Shown: positions 26,134 through 33,942, numbered from the stretch's first letter. The stretch is 61,136 nt of DNA from Treponema sp. JC4 (GCF_000260795.1 NZ_AJGU01000015.1:1-61136), one strand, 5' to 3'. Notes: generated from the sequence alone by a model not told the origin. Numbers and translations are program-made.

Positions 26134-27081
26134 ATGAAATCTATTCTCATAAATACAGTTAAGATTTCGGCAGCAGCAATACTTGCGGTTTTGTGTGCTC
26201 AGGCAATGGGACTGGATTTTGCAGTCTCGGCAGGAATTGTTGCTATTCTTTCGGTGCAGCCTACAAAAAAGGAGACTCTCCGCACCGCCCTCGCACGCCT
26301 TCTTGCCTTCGCCGCAGCCCTCGCAATTTCAATCACGCTTTTTAATCTTCTTGGCTTCAGTCTGCCGGTATTCTTTCTTTATCTTGTGATTTTTATTCTT
26401 GTCTGCCAGTGGCAAAAATGGATTTCTGCAATGGCCATGGATTCCGTGCTGATTTCACACTTTCTTTCCTTTGGGAAAACCGGTATCCCGGAAGTTACAA
26501 ATGAGATTCTGCTTTTTCTTATTGGCGTAGGCTTTGGAATTCTTGTAAATATTTTTCTTCACAAAAAGACTAATTATATAGAAGAATTAAAATCAAAAAC
26601 CGACAATCAGATAAAACTTGTCCTTGCCAGAATGGCAGCCCGCATAAAAAATCCCGCCCTGCCAGATTACGACGGCAGCTGCTTTACATCACTTAATCAA
26701 AGCATCTTCACCGCCAAAAAGCAGGCCGAAGAAAACTTCAACAATCAGTTTTCCAAAAAAGACACCTTCGACAGCCGCTACCTGGAAATGCGCGAAAATC
26801 AGACAAAAATCCTTTACGAAATGTACAAGGCCGTAAGCAAAATCCGCGATGTTCCTTCCACCGCCAGCCTTCTTTCCGATTTTCTAGAAAAGGTAGCCAC
26901 TGAATATCACAAGGACAACGATGTAAAATCCCTTCTGGAAGAGCTGGCCCTCATCAGGGATAAAATGAAAACTCTCCCGCTGCCTCAAAGCCGGGCCGAG
27001 TTCGAAGACCGGGCAAATCTTTTTATTCTGATGGAACGCCTGCAGGATTTTCTTCAGATAAAAAGGAATTTCATGCTATAA
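26134..27081 (+). CDS. Aromatic acid exporter / FUSC-like membrane protein
   Basis: 315 residues. The N-terminal half has about five to six membrane helices with the GLDFAVSAGIVAILSVQPTK motif, typical of ArAE_1/FUSC proteins (NPTK-like loop). The C-terminal half is a cytoplasmic helical region (ArAE_1_C-like). Family members export small aromatic acids or act in stress relief; substrate unknown. TATAAT (26122-26127) lies 6 nt before ATG 26134 with no Shine-Dalgarno, so a leaderless transcript is likely. Confidence 0.8.
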   Translation: MKSILINTVKISAAAILAVLCAQAMGLDFAVSAGIVAILSVQPTKKETLRTALARLLAFAAALAISITLFNLLGFSLPVFFLYLVIFILVCQWQKWISAMAMDSVLISHFLSFGKTGIPEVTNEILLFLIGVGFGILVNIFLHKKTNYIEELKSKTDNQIKLVLARMAARIKNPALPDYDGSCFTSLNQSIFTAKKQAEENFNNQFSKKDTFDSRYLEMRENQTKILYEMYKAVSKIRDVPSTASLLSDFLEKVATEYHKDNDVKSLLEELALIRDKMKTLPLPQSRAEFEDRANLFILMERLQDFLQIKRNFML

Positions 27082-27088
27082 TAGCCCC

Positions 27089-27631
27089 ATGCCCGCCAGT
27101 ACCTTAATCACCCATCCGCTTCCGCCAGTCTGGAACGCACAAAGTAAAGTTCTCCTTCTTGGCACAATGCCTTCTCCAAAAAGCCGCGAACTCGGCTTCT
27201 TTTACATGCATCCGCAAAACCGCTTCTGGCGCGTACTGCCCCAGGTTTTCGGTGAAAGTCTGACCCATCCAAACAAGGTCCCAGACACAAAAGCCGCCAT
27301 AGAAGAACGACGCGATTTTCTTTTACGTCATAATCTCGCCCTCTGGGATGTCCTTGCCAGCTGCCAGATAAAAGGCGCAGCCGACTCATCAATCCGCCGG
27401 GAAATTCCAAACGATTTTTCGCAAATTCTATCAGAATCAAAAATCCGTCACGTCTTTTTTACAGGCCAGACCGCTGCCGCCCTCTGGAAAAAACACTGCG
27501 CCCGCCTCTACGAAGAGCGCTTCAATCTGGAAGTTCACTCACTTCCAAGCACCAGCCCGGCAAACGCCCGCTTCACTCTGGAGAATTTAATAGAAGAATA
27601 TCAGATTGTGAAGAAATACACGCTGGACTAA
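27089..27631 (+). CDS. Hypoxanthine (deoxyinosine)-DNA glycosylase, UDG superfamily
   Basis: 180 residues. The motif LLLGTMPSPKSRELGFFYMH (GxxPS type) and FYMHPQNRFWRVL, then ALWDVLASCQIKGAADSSI and LPSTSPANARFT, match the UDG-superfamily hypoxanthine-DNA glycosylase family. It would remove deaminated adenine from DNA. It begins 7 nt after the FUSC gene, but a TATAAT box (27077-27082) lies 6 nt before ATG 27089 and there is no Shine-Dalgarno, so it may have its own leaderless transcript. Confidence 0.82.
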   Translation: MPASTLITHPLPPVWNAQSKVLLLGTMPSPKSRELGFFYMHPQNRFWRVLPQVFGESLTHPNKVPDTKAAIEERRDFLLRHNLALWDVLASCQIKGAADSSIRREIPNDFSQILSESKIRHVFFTGQTAAALWKKHCARLYEERFNLEVHSLPSTSPANARFTLENLIEEYQIVKKYTLD

Positions 27632-27646
27632 GCCCTCAAGGCCGCC

Positions 27647-28006
27647 CTACTTCCAGCCTTCCCAGATTTTCTGCGCCATTCCAACCGTGGCCTCAGTCTT
27701 TCCGTTTCTGCAAACCGGCTGCTTCAAAAGTTTCGCCTGATTTTCAAAAAGTTTCTCTTCGATTTCACTGTCATCAAGGTAAGCGATGCTGGCATAATCC
27801 TTAGCCTTTTTATCAATCATCGCCTCAATCGCCGCCGCCCTGCCGCCTTCCACCCGCGCAAGAGCCGTCACCACCGAGTCAAACTCCCCGGCGCTCATCT
27901 CCTTTTCCTTCAGATCGACAAACTGAAAATCAATCCGCCTCTCCTTAAAAAATCTCTGCGCGCTCTTAGTATCAAACGATTTATTAGTCCCAAAAATTTG
28001 AATCAT
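27647..28006 (-). CDS. ArsC/Spx-family protein without redox cysteine
   Basis: 119 residues with ArsC-type fold cues: MIQIFGTNKSFDTKSAQRFF at the N-terminus, IDFQFVDLKEKEMS, and KQPVCRNGKTEATVG (the arginine strand LL..PVxR near the C-terminus). The position of the catalytic Cys in arsenate reductases (FGTNKSFD) has no Cys, so arsenate reduction is unlikely; a Spx/YffB-like role is possible. AAGGGTG precedes ATG 28006. It is convergent with the glycosylase, 15 nt apart. Confidence 0.75.
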   Translation of the reverse strand: MIQIFGTNKSFDTKSAQRFFKERRIDFQFVDLKEKEMSAGEFDSVVTALARVEGGRAAAIEAMIDKKAKDYASIAYLDDSEIEEKLFENQAKLLKQPVCRNGKTEATVGMAQKIWEGWK

Positions 28007-28060
28007 GATTACACCCTTTTTTTAATTACGATTTTACAAAATTATTCAATATAAATACTC

Positions 28061-28089
28061 TTGCGTTAATCTTCAATTTTATATACTAT
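28061..28089 (+). promoter_or_regulatory. Predicted promoter of the small toxin mRNA
   Basis: TTGCGT (28061-28066) and TACTAT (28084-28089), 17 nt apart; TATACT at 28082-28087 is an alternative -10. Transcription would start near 28096-28100, just before the inverted-repeat arm at 28103. Confidence 0.45.
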
Positions 28090-28159
28090 ACAAACTCTAG
28101 GGGACGCTTGTATTTGCGGCGGCTTGCCTCCGATTTCTCATGAATGAAGGAGGCTGTCT

Positions 28160-28240
28160 GTGACTGAATATGAAAAAGCAATGATTGCCATTGCAATTAT
28201 CACATTAATCATAGACCTGCTCACCTTCCTGCTAAAATAG
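28160..28240 (+). CDS. 26-residue hydrophobic peptide, candidate type I toxin (holin-like/TxpA-like)
   Basis: Starts at GTG 28160 with a near-perfect AAGGAGG (28147-28153) 6 nt upstream, ends at TAG 28238. The peptide begins MTEYEKAM, has a membrane-spanning core IAIAIITLIIDLLTFLL and ends in Lys. This YE..M..........LL.F..K layout is that of the putative holin-like toxins found in Gram-positive type I toxin-antitoxin systems. The leader segment GCCTCC (28126-28131) can pair with the GGAGGC that contains the Shine-Dalgarno (28149-28154), so the translation start can be masked. A terminator and a small complementary RNA follow directly. No toxicity can be read from sequence. Confidence 0.72.
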   Translation: MTEYEKAMIAIAIITLIIDLLTFLLK

Positions 28241-28256
28241 GATAAGAGCACAAAAA

Positions 28257-28295
28257 AAACCGCCCTATAGTGTGACGACTTTGTGGGCGGTTTTC
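28257..28295. terminator. Toxin mRNA terminator with the small-RNA promoter inside
   Basis: AAACCGCCC (28257-28265) pairs with GGGCGGTTT (28285-28293); flanked by A8 and T4 runs, so it could work in both directions. The loop contains GTGACG (28272-28277), 18 nt before TATAAT (28296-28301), a good promoter for the RNA downstream. Confidence 0.7.
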
Positions 28296-28305
28296 TATAA
28301 TCGCT

Positions 28306-28348
28306 AACGGAGGCAAGTCGCTCTTTTACAAGCGTCTCCGTTTTTTTT
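28306..28348 (+). ncRNA. Predicted ~43-nt antitoxin-like small RNA
   Basis: It would start about 6 nt after TATAAT and consists almost only of an intrinsic terminator: AACGGAG (28306-28312)/CTCCGTT (28336-28342), inner CGCT/AGCG, then eight T. Its bases 28308-28336 are complementary in two 10-nt blocks to the toxin mRNA leader. The tandem arrangement, toxin then RNA on the same strand, differs from the usual antisense overlap. Alternatively this is simply the far 3' end of a longer toxin mRNA that folds back on its 5' end. Confidence 0.6.
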
Positions 28349-28359
28349 AATATAGCATA

Positions 28360-28389
28360 TTTTGCGTAAAAGTCAACCTTTACGCAAAA
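28360..28389 (-). terminator. Hairpin at the 3' end of the rnf operon
   Basis: TTTTGCGTAAA (28360-28370) and TTTACGCAAAA (28379-28389) pair over 11 bp, directly after the rnfB stop. No T run follows on the minus strand, so it may protect the 3' end as much as terminate. Confidence 0.5.
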
Positions 28390-29187
28390 TTAAAACATCC
28401 CCAATACCTTATCTGGGCAGGCTTTGATACACTCGCCGCAAGAGGTACACTTGCTGTAATCCACTTTTGGGATACCGCTTGTGATGTCGATGGCGCCTTC
28501 AGGGCATTTTTTAGCACAAATACCGCACTTGAAACAGCCGACAGAACAGTCTTTACGGATCTGAGGTTTGTTTTCGTTGTGGCATGAACAGAAGGCAAAT
28601 GCGCCTTTTGTGTCTGCAGGCATAAGCATGAAGATGTGCTTTGGACAAGCCTTAACACACTTTCCGCAGCCTACGCACTTAGAGCGGTCAACTTTAGGAA
28701 GTCCGTCTGCTCCCATTGAAAGGGCGCCGAAAGGACAAACTTCAACACAGTCACCAAAACCGATACAGCCGAATGAACATTTTTTTGTTCCGTTCATTGT
28801 AAGCTGGGCAGCGGCACAGGTTTTTACACCATTGTATTCACCGCGGCTCTGGGCAACTTCTTTTGTACCATGGCATGCAAGAACTGCTACCTTTGGAACT
28901 ACGTCGCCGGCACTTCCACCCATGATTTCTGCAACTTTTGCAGCGCAGCTTGCACCACCTGCAACACAGCCGTTTGTAGGAGCTTCGCCTTTTACGACAG
29001 CTTCGGCAAAAGCATCACAACCTGCATAGCCGCAGCCACCACAGTTACCGCCACTGAGTAAGTCGCGGACAGCCTGTACTTTTGGATCTACCTTAACGTA
29101 GAAAATCTTCTTAAAAAGCCCGAGAAGAACGCCTAAAAGGAATCCTACTACCAGGGCAACTAAAATAGTATATATAACTAAAGTCAT
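28390..29187 (-). CDS. rnfB: Rnf complex subunit B (polyferredoxin)
   Basis: 265 residues. An N-terminal membrane helix (VIYTILVALVVGFLLGVLLG) is followed by the CGGCGYAGCDAFA four-cysteine Fe-S motif and by several 4Fe-4S ferredoxin motifs (CVGCGKCVKACP, CFKCGICAKKCP, CTSCGECIKACP). RnfB takes electrons from ferredoxin and passes them to the membrane parts. Start ATG 29187 has GGAGG 6 nt upstream; a TTG 12 nt earlier is part of that site. It is the last gene of rnfCDGEAB, 105 nt after rnfA, with a GC-rich repeat in the gap. Confidence 0.94.
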   Translation of the reverse strand: MTLVIYTILVALVVGFLLGVLLGLFKKIFYVKVDPKVQAVRDLLSGGNCGGCGYAGCDAFAEAVVKGEAPTNGCVAGGASCAAKVAEIMGGSAGDVVPKVAVLACHGTKEVAQSRGEYNGVKTCAAAQLTMNGTKKCSFGCIGFGDCVEVCPFGALSMGADGLPKVDRSKCVGCGKCVKACPKHIFMLMPADTKGAFAFCSCHNENKPQIRKDCSVGCFKCGICAKKCPEGAIDITSGIPKVDYSKCTSCGECIKACPDKVLGMF

Positions 29188-29210
29188 CTTATCCTCCAAA
29201 ATGGGGTTTT

Positions 29211-29289
29211 AGGGGCTAGCCCCTAGGAGAGGGGGTAGCGTAAGACCGCATAGCGGGCTGAAGCGAGGGGGAGACTTCCCCCACCCCTA
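29211..29289 (-). repeat. Triple-hairpin GC-rich repeat, family 2, copy 2, between rnfA and rnfB
   Basis: Reads on the minus strand as GGGGGAAGTCTCCCCC, then CTTCAGCCCGCTATGCGG, CTTACGCTACCC and a final GGGGCTAGCCCC palindrome. It is clearly related to 24861-24932. It sits inside the rnf operon and could weaken or process the message before rnfB. Confidence 0.65.
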
Positions 29290-29292
29290 AAA

Positions 29293-29871
29293 TTATTTAA
29301 TCAAGCCCTTAAATCCCAGGAATGCCAAACTCAACAAGCCTGCAGCAACATACAAAATTGGGGTTCCCTGGAAGGAACGAGGGAGTTTTGCAATCTTAAG
29401 ACGGCTGCGGACTCCGCTCATAACTACCATACTGATTAAAAAGCCGATTGCAGAACCAAGGGCGTAAACAAGGCTTTCTCCGTAGTTGTAGTTTTTGCTG
29501 ATGCAGTTGATTGTTACACCAAGTACGGCACAGTTTGTTGTGATAAGGGCAAGGTAAACACCCATTGAGCGGTAGAGGGCCGGAATAGATTTCTTAAGGA
29601 AGAATTCTACCAGCTGAACCAGTGAGGCAATTACAAGGATGAAAATCAAAGTCTGGAGGAACTGAAGTCCAAGAGGAATCATTACAAGCTTGTAAATCGG
29701 CCAGGTTACGGCTGTTGCAAGGATGATTACAAACGAAGTTGCAATACCCATGCCGGTTGCCTTGTCAGTTTCGGCTGTCATACCGATAAAAGGACAGATA
29801 GCAAGATACTGAATGAATACTACGTTATCTACAATTGCAGATTTTATGATGAGCTGAATTAAATCGATCAT
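29293..29871 (-). CDS. rnfA: Rnf complex subunit A
   Basis: 192 residues, six membrane helices. LAICPFIGM and TTNCAVLGVT carry the two cysteines that bind a buried Fe-S cluster together with the homologous RnfE. The start overlaps the last base of rnfE (ATGA-type junction), so the two are coupled. Works in ferredoxin:NAD oxidoreduction coupled to Na+ or H+ movement. Confidence 0.95.
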   Translation of the reverse strand: MIDLIQLIIKSAIVDNVVFIQYLAICPFIGMTAETDKATGMGIATSFVIILATAVTWPIYKLVMIPLGLQFLQTLIFILVIASLVQLVEFFLKKSIPALYRSMGVYLALITTNCAVLGVTINCISKNYNYGESLVYALGSAIGFLISMVVMSGVRSRLKIAKLPRSFQGTPILYVAAGLLSLAFLGFKGLIK

Positions 29872-30614
29872 TATTCACCCTCCTTTGCAGGGGCTGCCGG
29901 AGAAGCAGCATTTTCGCCGGCTGGAGAAGCAGGTTTTGAACCGCAGGCAGAGCCGCAAGTTGCACAAGATGGTTCGTCGCAGGCTGGAAGCGGTTTGTTC
30001 TGCTTTTCTGCCATTCGGATTTTTAATCCCTGCATCAAAGCGGCAAGGAAGCCGAATACCATAAATCCGCCAGGAGCACTGTTGAATACGCCGATTCTGT
30101 AAGCTTCCGGAATTAGTTCAACTTTAAGAGCTGTTCCTGCCATCAGAGTACCGCCGCCAAGAAGCTCGCGGAAGAAAGAAATCAAAACAAGAACGAAGGT
30201 ATAACCGATTCCCATTCCAAGCGCATCCAAAATTGAGTTTCCAATGTTATTTTTTGAAGCAAAGGACTCAACACGACCCATGATGATACAGTTTACTACA
30301 ATCAGAGGAAGGAAAACGCCAAGCGCATCGTAAAGGGCTTCAACGTAAGCGTTCAAAACCAGCTGAACGATTGTTGTAAAGGCCGCAATAATGATAATAA
30401 AAATTGGAAGACGGATAGATGAAGGAATCTTCTTTCTGAAAATACTGATTACGATTTCGCTCATAACAAGTACGAAAGTCATACCCATACCCATTCCAAG
30501 TCCGTTAAAAATGCTGGTTGTAACACCAAGCGAAGAACAAAGTCCGATATTCAAAACCAGAAGCGGATTTTCGCGGACAAATCCGTTGGTAAAAATCTGA
30601 AGCTGCTTATTCAT
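29871..30614 (-). CDS. rnfE: Rnf complex subunit E, with Cys-rich C-terminal tail
   Basis: 247 residues from ATG 30614 (AGGGGGC upstream, 8 nt overlap with rnfG). Six membrane helices; NIGLCSSLGV and VVNCIIMGRVES hold the paired cysteines shared with RnfA. After the usual end of the family, a soluble tail of about 40 residues (CDEPSCATCGSACGSKPASP, then Ala/Pro/Glu-rich) adds four cysteines, which could bind a metal. The tail is unusual for RnfE. Confidence 0.93.
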   Translation of the reverse strand: MNKQLQIFTNGFVRENPLLVLNIGLCSSLGVTTSIFNGLGMGMGMTFVLVMSEIVISIFRKKIPSSIRLPIFIIIIAAFTTIVQLVLNAYVEALYDALGVFLPLIVVNCIIMGRVESFASKNNIGNSILDALGMGIGYTFVLVLISFFRELLGGGTLMAGTALKVELIPEAYRIGVFNSAPGGFMVFGFLAALMQGLKIRMAEKQNKPLPACDEPSCATCGSACGSKPASPAGENAASPAAPAKEGE

Positions 30615-31200
30615 TTGTAGCCCCCTGTTTTTCAAGATATTTCAAGAGAGAGCCGGTTCCTTCTGTAAGAAGATTTGCAACACCGTTACTTGTGATTGTT
30701 GCCCCGGAAATTGCATCAAAAGTTTCGCCGGTTTTGAAGCCGTCTTTTGCATTTTTTCCTTCAAACTGGCCGAAGAATGTCTTACCATTTGAGAGCGTAA
30801 AGGTAGGATCATTTGCCTTAAGTCCGAAGCCCGGAGAGTCTGTGTTTTTAAGGAACTGGAGTCCTGTGATTGTTCCGTCAGCCTTCATTCCGACAAGGAT
30901 TGTAGCCTGATCGTAGGTAGGACCGTTTACCTGAGCAGCGCCGCCTACAGCCTTGCCGTCTTTCTTTGCAATAATCATGTTTTCAATTTTGATTGTGCCG
31001 ACGCTGGCCCCATCATAATCGCTTACAGCTTCAAAAGTGTAGCCGTCGCCAGGGAAGAAGCTTGCCATAGCCTGGTTTACTTTTTCTACCTGGTTCTGGG
31101 CAATTTTTGGAGCTGTAAAATTATTTACAACTGCAAGAACGGTGCAGGAAATTACTGCGTAAATTGCCAGAGTAAGGCCAAGTTTAATCATTTCTTTCAT
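30607..31200 (-). CDS. rnfG: Rnf complex subunit G (covalent FMN protein)
   Basis: 197 residues. One N-terminal membrane helix, then an FMN-binding domain ending in DAISGATITSNGV, the SGAT-type motif whose Thr carries covalent FMN. It shuttles electrons on the outer side of the membrane. Start overlaps the rnfD stop by one base. Confidence 0.94.
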   Translation of the reverse strand: MKEMIKLGLTLAIYAVISCTVLAVVNNFTAPKIAQNQVEKVNQAMASFFPGDGYTFEAVSDYDGASVGTIKIENMIIAKKDGKAVGGAAQVNGPTYDQATILVGMKADGTITGLQFLKNTDSPGFGLKANDPTFTLSNGKTFFGQFEGKNAKDGFKTGETFDAISGATITSNGVANLLTEGTGSLLKYLEKQGATNE

Positions 31201-32315
31201 TATTTTACCTCCTCTGGTTTTGCGTTCTGCACATCAAAAGTCTGAACGATTTTTGCAGGAGTTGGTCTGCGGTTGCCTTTTTTACCGTAACCGTACATGC
31301 GGCCTGTAAAGTTGTTCAAAAGCGGAGCAACAGCATTCATAATCAGAATACTGAACATAACTCCTTCCGGATAACCGCCAAAGCGACGAATCAGCCAGGT
31401 GATAAGACCACAGCCAAAGCCGAAAATCAAACGGCCGGGACCAGTGATTGGACTTGTAGCGTAGTCTGTTACCATGAAGGTGGCACCAAAAATCAAACCG
31501 CCGGTGAGCAGGGCAACAAGAACATCAGTTCCAGCAGCAGCTACGCCAGCGTGGAGGCCGCCAAGGAATGTACAAACAACAACAGTTCCTACCATTGCCA
31601 GCGGAGCACGCCAGTCAATAATGCGGGTCAAAGCAAGGAAGACAAAAGAAATCAGCAAAAGCAAAATCGAAGTTTCACCAATACAACCTGCACGGTTACC
31701 AATGAAAAGCTGCCAGAGGCTCTGACTGTCTGCAACAAAGTTTCCAGCCTTTACCTTACTCAAGGTCGTAGCGGCAGTAATTCCATCCCAAACAGTAGCC
31801 TGGCTCATTGCGTCAATCTCTGCGGCAGTCTTTCCCATAGCCTCAAGCTTTTCGTAAATATGAGGAACCAGGTGAGGATCATACCAGCGGGCACCGATTG
31901 CAGCCGGGAAGCTCAAAAAGAGAACGGCACGACCAGTCAGAGCCGGGTTGAAAACGTTGCTTCCGATTCCACCAAAAAGACCTTTTGCGACAACCATTGC
32001 GGCAAGGTCACCAAGCAGAACCATCCATACCGGAGTAGTAGAAGGCAAAACCAGGGCAAGAAGAACGCCGCTCACAGCAGCACTCAAATTGCTCACAAGT
32101 ATCTTCTGCTTTGTAAGTTTCTGGAAAAGGGCTTCAAAAAGCACGCAGCCAAAAACTGAAACTACAATTTTTACAAGGGCAGGAAGTCCAAAAAATACAA
32201 TTCCCGCAATACACTCAGGAAGCATAGCAATCAAAACGCAGGCCATGATTTTCTGAGTTGTAAGCCCTTCCGTAAAATGAGGGCTCGAAGACACTACTAA
32301 TTTTTTATCGCTCAT
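31200..32315 (-). CDS. rnfD: Rnf complex subunit D
   Basis: 371 residues, about nine to ten membrane helices. FMVTDYATSPITGPGRLIFG is the usual RnfD/NqrB loop, and GNRAGCIGETSILLLL is the conserved central segment near the covalent FMN site. The likely ion-translocating subunit. Overlaps rnfC by 4 nt. Confidence 0.94.
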   Translation of the reverse strand: MSDKKLVVSSSPHFTEGLTTQKIMACVLIAMLPECIAGIVFFGLPALVKIVVSVFGCVLFEALFQKLTKQKILVSNLSAAVSGVLLALVLPSTTPVWMVLLGDLAAMVVAKGLFGGIGSNVFNPALTGRAVLFLSFPAAIGARWYDPHLVPHIYEKLEAMGKTAAEIDAMSQATVWDGITAATTLSKVKAGNFVADSQSLWQLFIGNRAGCIGETSILLLLISFVFLALTRIIDWRAPLAMVGTVVVCTFLGGLHAGVAAAGTDVLVALLTGGLIFGATFMVTDYATSPITGPGRLIFGFGCGLITWLIRRFGGYPEGVMFSILIMNAVAPLLNNFTGRMYGYGKKGNRRPTPAKIVQTFDVQNAKPEEVK

Positions 32316-33709
32316 TTTGCCCCTCCTTCTTTAGTCGAATTAGCCTGTGCAGCAGCCTGAGCAGCGGCAGCAGCAGCCTTTTCCCGCTCGGCAGCCATCT
32401 CTGCACGTACAATAGATTTTCCAAGTCTGATTCTCTGAACAAGCTTTACGTGAGCCGGGCAGACAAAAGCGCAGGAACCGCATTCAATACAATCCATAAG
32501 ACCGTAACGGCGGGCCTTTTTAGTATTGGCAGCCTTAAGCTCGCGAATCATCAGAACAGGATTGAGGTGCATAGGGCAAACGTGAACACATCCGCCGCAG
32601 GAAATACACTGATCTTCATCGCCGATAAAGGTCTCGTGGTCAGTAAGGAAGGTTACACCACTTGTTCCCTTAGCAACCGGGAAGTCAGCGCTAATCATGG
32701 CAAAGCCCATCATAGGACCACCACTGATGATTTTTGCAGTTGCCCCTTCTTTCAAAGTAAAGAAATCCGGCATAAGGTCGCTTACCAGAGTTCCAACCGG
32801 TACGCGAAGGTTGCAAGGCTTTTCTACAGCCCCGCCGCTGATAGTAAGAGCGCGCTCAATAAGAGGCATGCCCAGGCGGAAGGCGTCACTGATAGCGCAG
32901 ACAGTACCAACGTTAGAAATGATACAGCCCGCATCAGCAGGAAGCTTAGCGCTAGGAATTTCCACACCAAGGCAGGCAGAAACAATGAATTTTTCCGAGC
33001 CCTGAGGGTATTTAGTTTTTACCAGGCGAACAGACATATCGTCGCCATAGCCTTTTTTATATATGATATCGTCCAGAATCGGTTTGATGAAAGCCTTGTT
33101 GTCTTCAAGCGCAATAATACCGGCAGCGCCAACCATATGAAGGATAATAGCAAGACCGTCAATCAGTTTTTCCGGAGTCTCCTGCATAGTGCGTTCATCG
33201 CAGGTAAGATAAGGCTCACACTCCGCAGCGTTCACCAGAACGTACTCAATTTCTTTGTCAACCGGAGGATTAAGTTTTACATGAGCCGGGAAGGAAGCAC
33301 CACCCATACCCACAATACCAGCATCGCGGATACGTGCCAGCGCAGCATCGTGATCACAGGTAAAAGGATCAAGCGGCTCCATAAAAGAAGTTCTGTTTTC
33401 GTCATCAGCCTCGATGATAATACAAGGAACTTCCGAGTTACCGGTAACAAGGCACTTTGCAATCTTTTTTACCTTGCCCGAAACCGAAGAATGAACAGGA
33501 CAATTCATAAATTTGTCGCCGTTCGCAATAATCTGACCTTTTGCCACAAGGTCACCCACTTTTACAAGCGGAGTATTCGGAGCTCCGCCCATAGTTACAG
33601 GAATCGTCACCGTCTTAGAAGCAGGAAAAGCCGCAGTAATCGCACACTGATTGCTCAGCTCCTTCATCTCTTTCGGATGGATTCCCCCTTTAAATGTAAA
33701 TGCTCTCAT
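32312..33709 (-). CDS. rnfC: Rnf complex subunit C (NADH/flavin subunit)
   Basis: 465 residues. N-terminal FKGGIHPKEMKELSN and barrel-sandwich domain, a Rossmann NADH/FMN region (GIVGMGGASFPAHVKLNPP, LVNAAECEPYLTCDE) and two 4Fe-4S motifs, CISCGGCVHVCP and CIECGSCAFVCP. An Ala-rich tail follows. RnfC is where NAD is reduced. It leads the operon, order C-D-G-E-A-B. A long plus-strand open frame over this gene is a shadow. Confidence 0.95.
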   Translation of the reverse strand: MRAFTFKGGIHPKEMKELSNQCAITAAFPASKTVTIPVTMGGAPNTPLVKVGDLVAKGQIIANGDKFMNCPVHSSVSGKVKKIAKCLVTGNSEVPCIIIEADDENRTSFMEPLDPFTCDHDAALARIRDAGIVGMGGASFPAHVKLNPPVDKEIEYVLVNAAECEPYLTCDERTMQETPEKLIDGLAIILHMVGAAGIIALEDNKAFIKPILDDIIYKKGYGDDMSVRLVKTKYPQGSEKFIVSACLGVEIPSAKLPADAGCIISNVGTVCAISDAFRLGMPLIERALTISGGAVEKPCNLRVPVGTLVSDLMPDFFTLKEGATAKIISGGPMMGFAMISADFPVAKGTSGVTFLTDHETFIGDEDQCISCGGCVHVCPMHLNPVLMIRELKAANTKKARRYGLMDCIECGSCAFVCPAHVKLVQRIRLGKSIVRAEMAAEREKAAAAAAQAAAQANSTKEGGAK

Positions 33710-33742
33710 ATACTACCTATATGCGTAATAAATTCGTTCTAT

Positions 33743-33771
33743 ATTATAATGCAACATTCCCGATTTATGAA
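33743..33771 (-). promoter_or_regulatory. Promoter of the rnf operon
   Basis: On the minus strand TTCATA (33766-33771) and a perfect TATAAT (33743-33748) are 17 nt apart. The leader to ATG 33709 is about 28 nt. Confidence 0.6.
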
Positions 33772-33807
33772 GATTTAAATAAGTAATAAAAGTAGTTTGT
33801 ATATGGT

Positions 33808-33942
33808 CGTTCCCGTCCGGCTCCTTCGTCGCCGGCCGGTCGCTATGTTCCGGGTTCCGCTGTCGCTCCAGCCGCTTCCCTCGTCCGTTTGCTCCGCAAA
33901 CTACCTCAGTCCAGTGGCCAAGCCCTTCACAGCGCTAACGCA
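33808..33942 (+). repeat. GC-rich palindromic repeat, family 3, copy 1
   Basis: Begins CGTTCCCGTCCG, contains CCGGCCGGTCGCTATGT and GGGTTCCGCTGTCGCT, ends AGCGCTAACGC. The same order and ends are found inverted at 44018-44134. A 61-codon open frame through it is not a gene. Confidence 0.7.

Larger units (their letters stand above)
28103..28336. repeat. Interrupted inverted repeat flanking the toxin ORF
   Basis: Left arm 28103-28132 holds GACGCTTGTA and CTTGCCTCCG; right arm 28308-28336 holds CGGAGGCAAG and TACAAGCGTC. Each 10-nt block is exactly complementary to its partner, and the blocks are spaced 10 and 9 nt apart. As RNA from the same strand, the right arm can pair with the toxin leader. 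Confidence 0.85.

Noticed and set aside
27647-28006. Arsenate reductase
   Set aside because: The catalytic cysteine position lacks Cys and no ars genes are near, so only the fold is claimed.
32450-33778. 442-codon open frame on the plus strand over rnfC
   Set aside because: Antisense shadow of a well-supported rnfC gene; composition (rich in Arg, Asn, Ser) and lack of domains speak against it.
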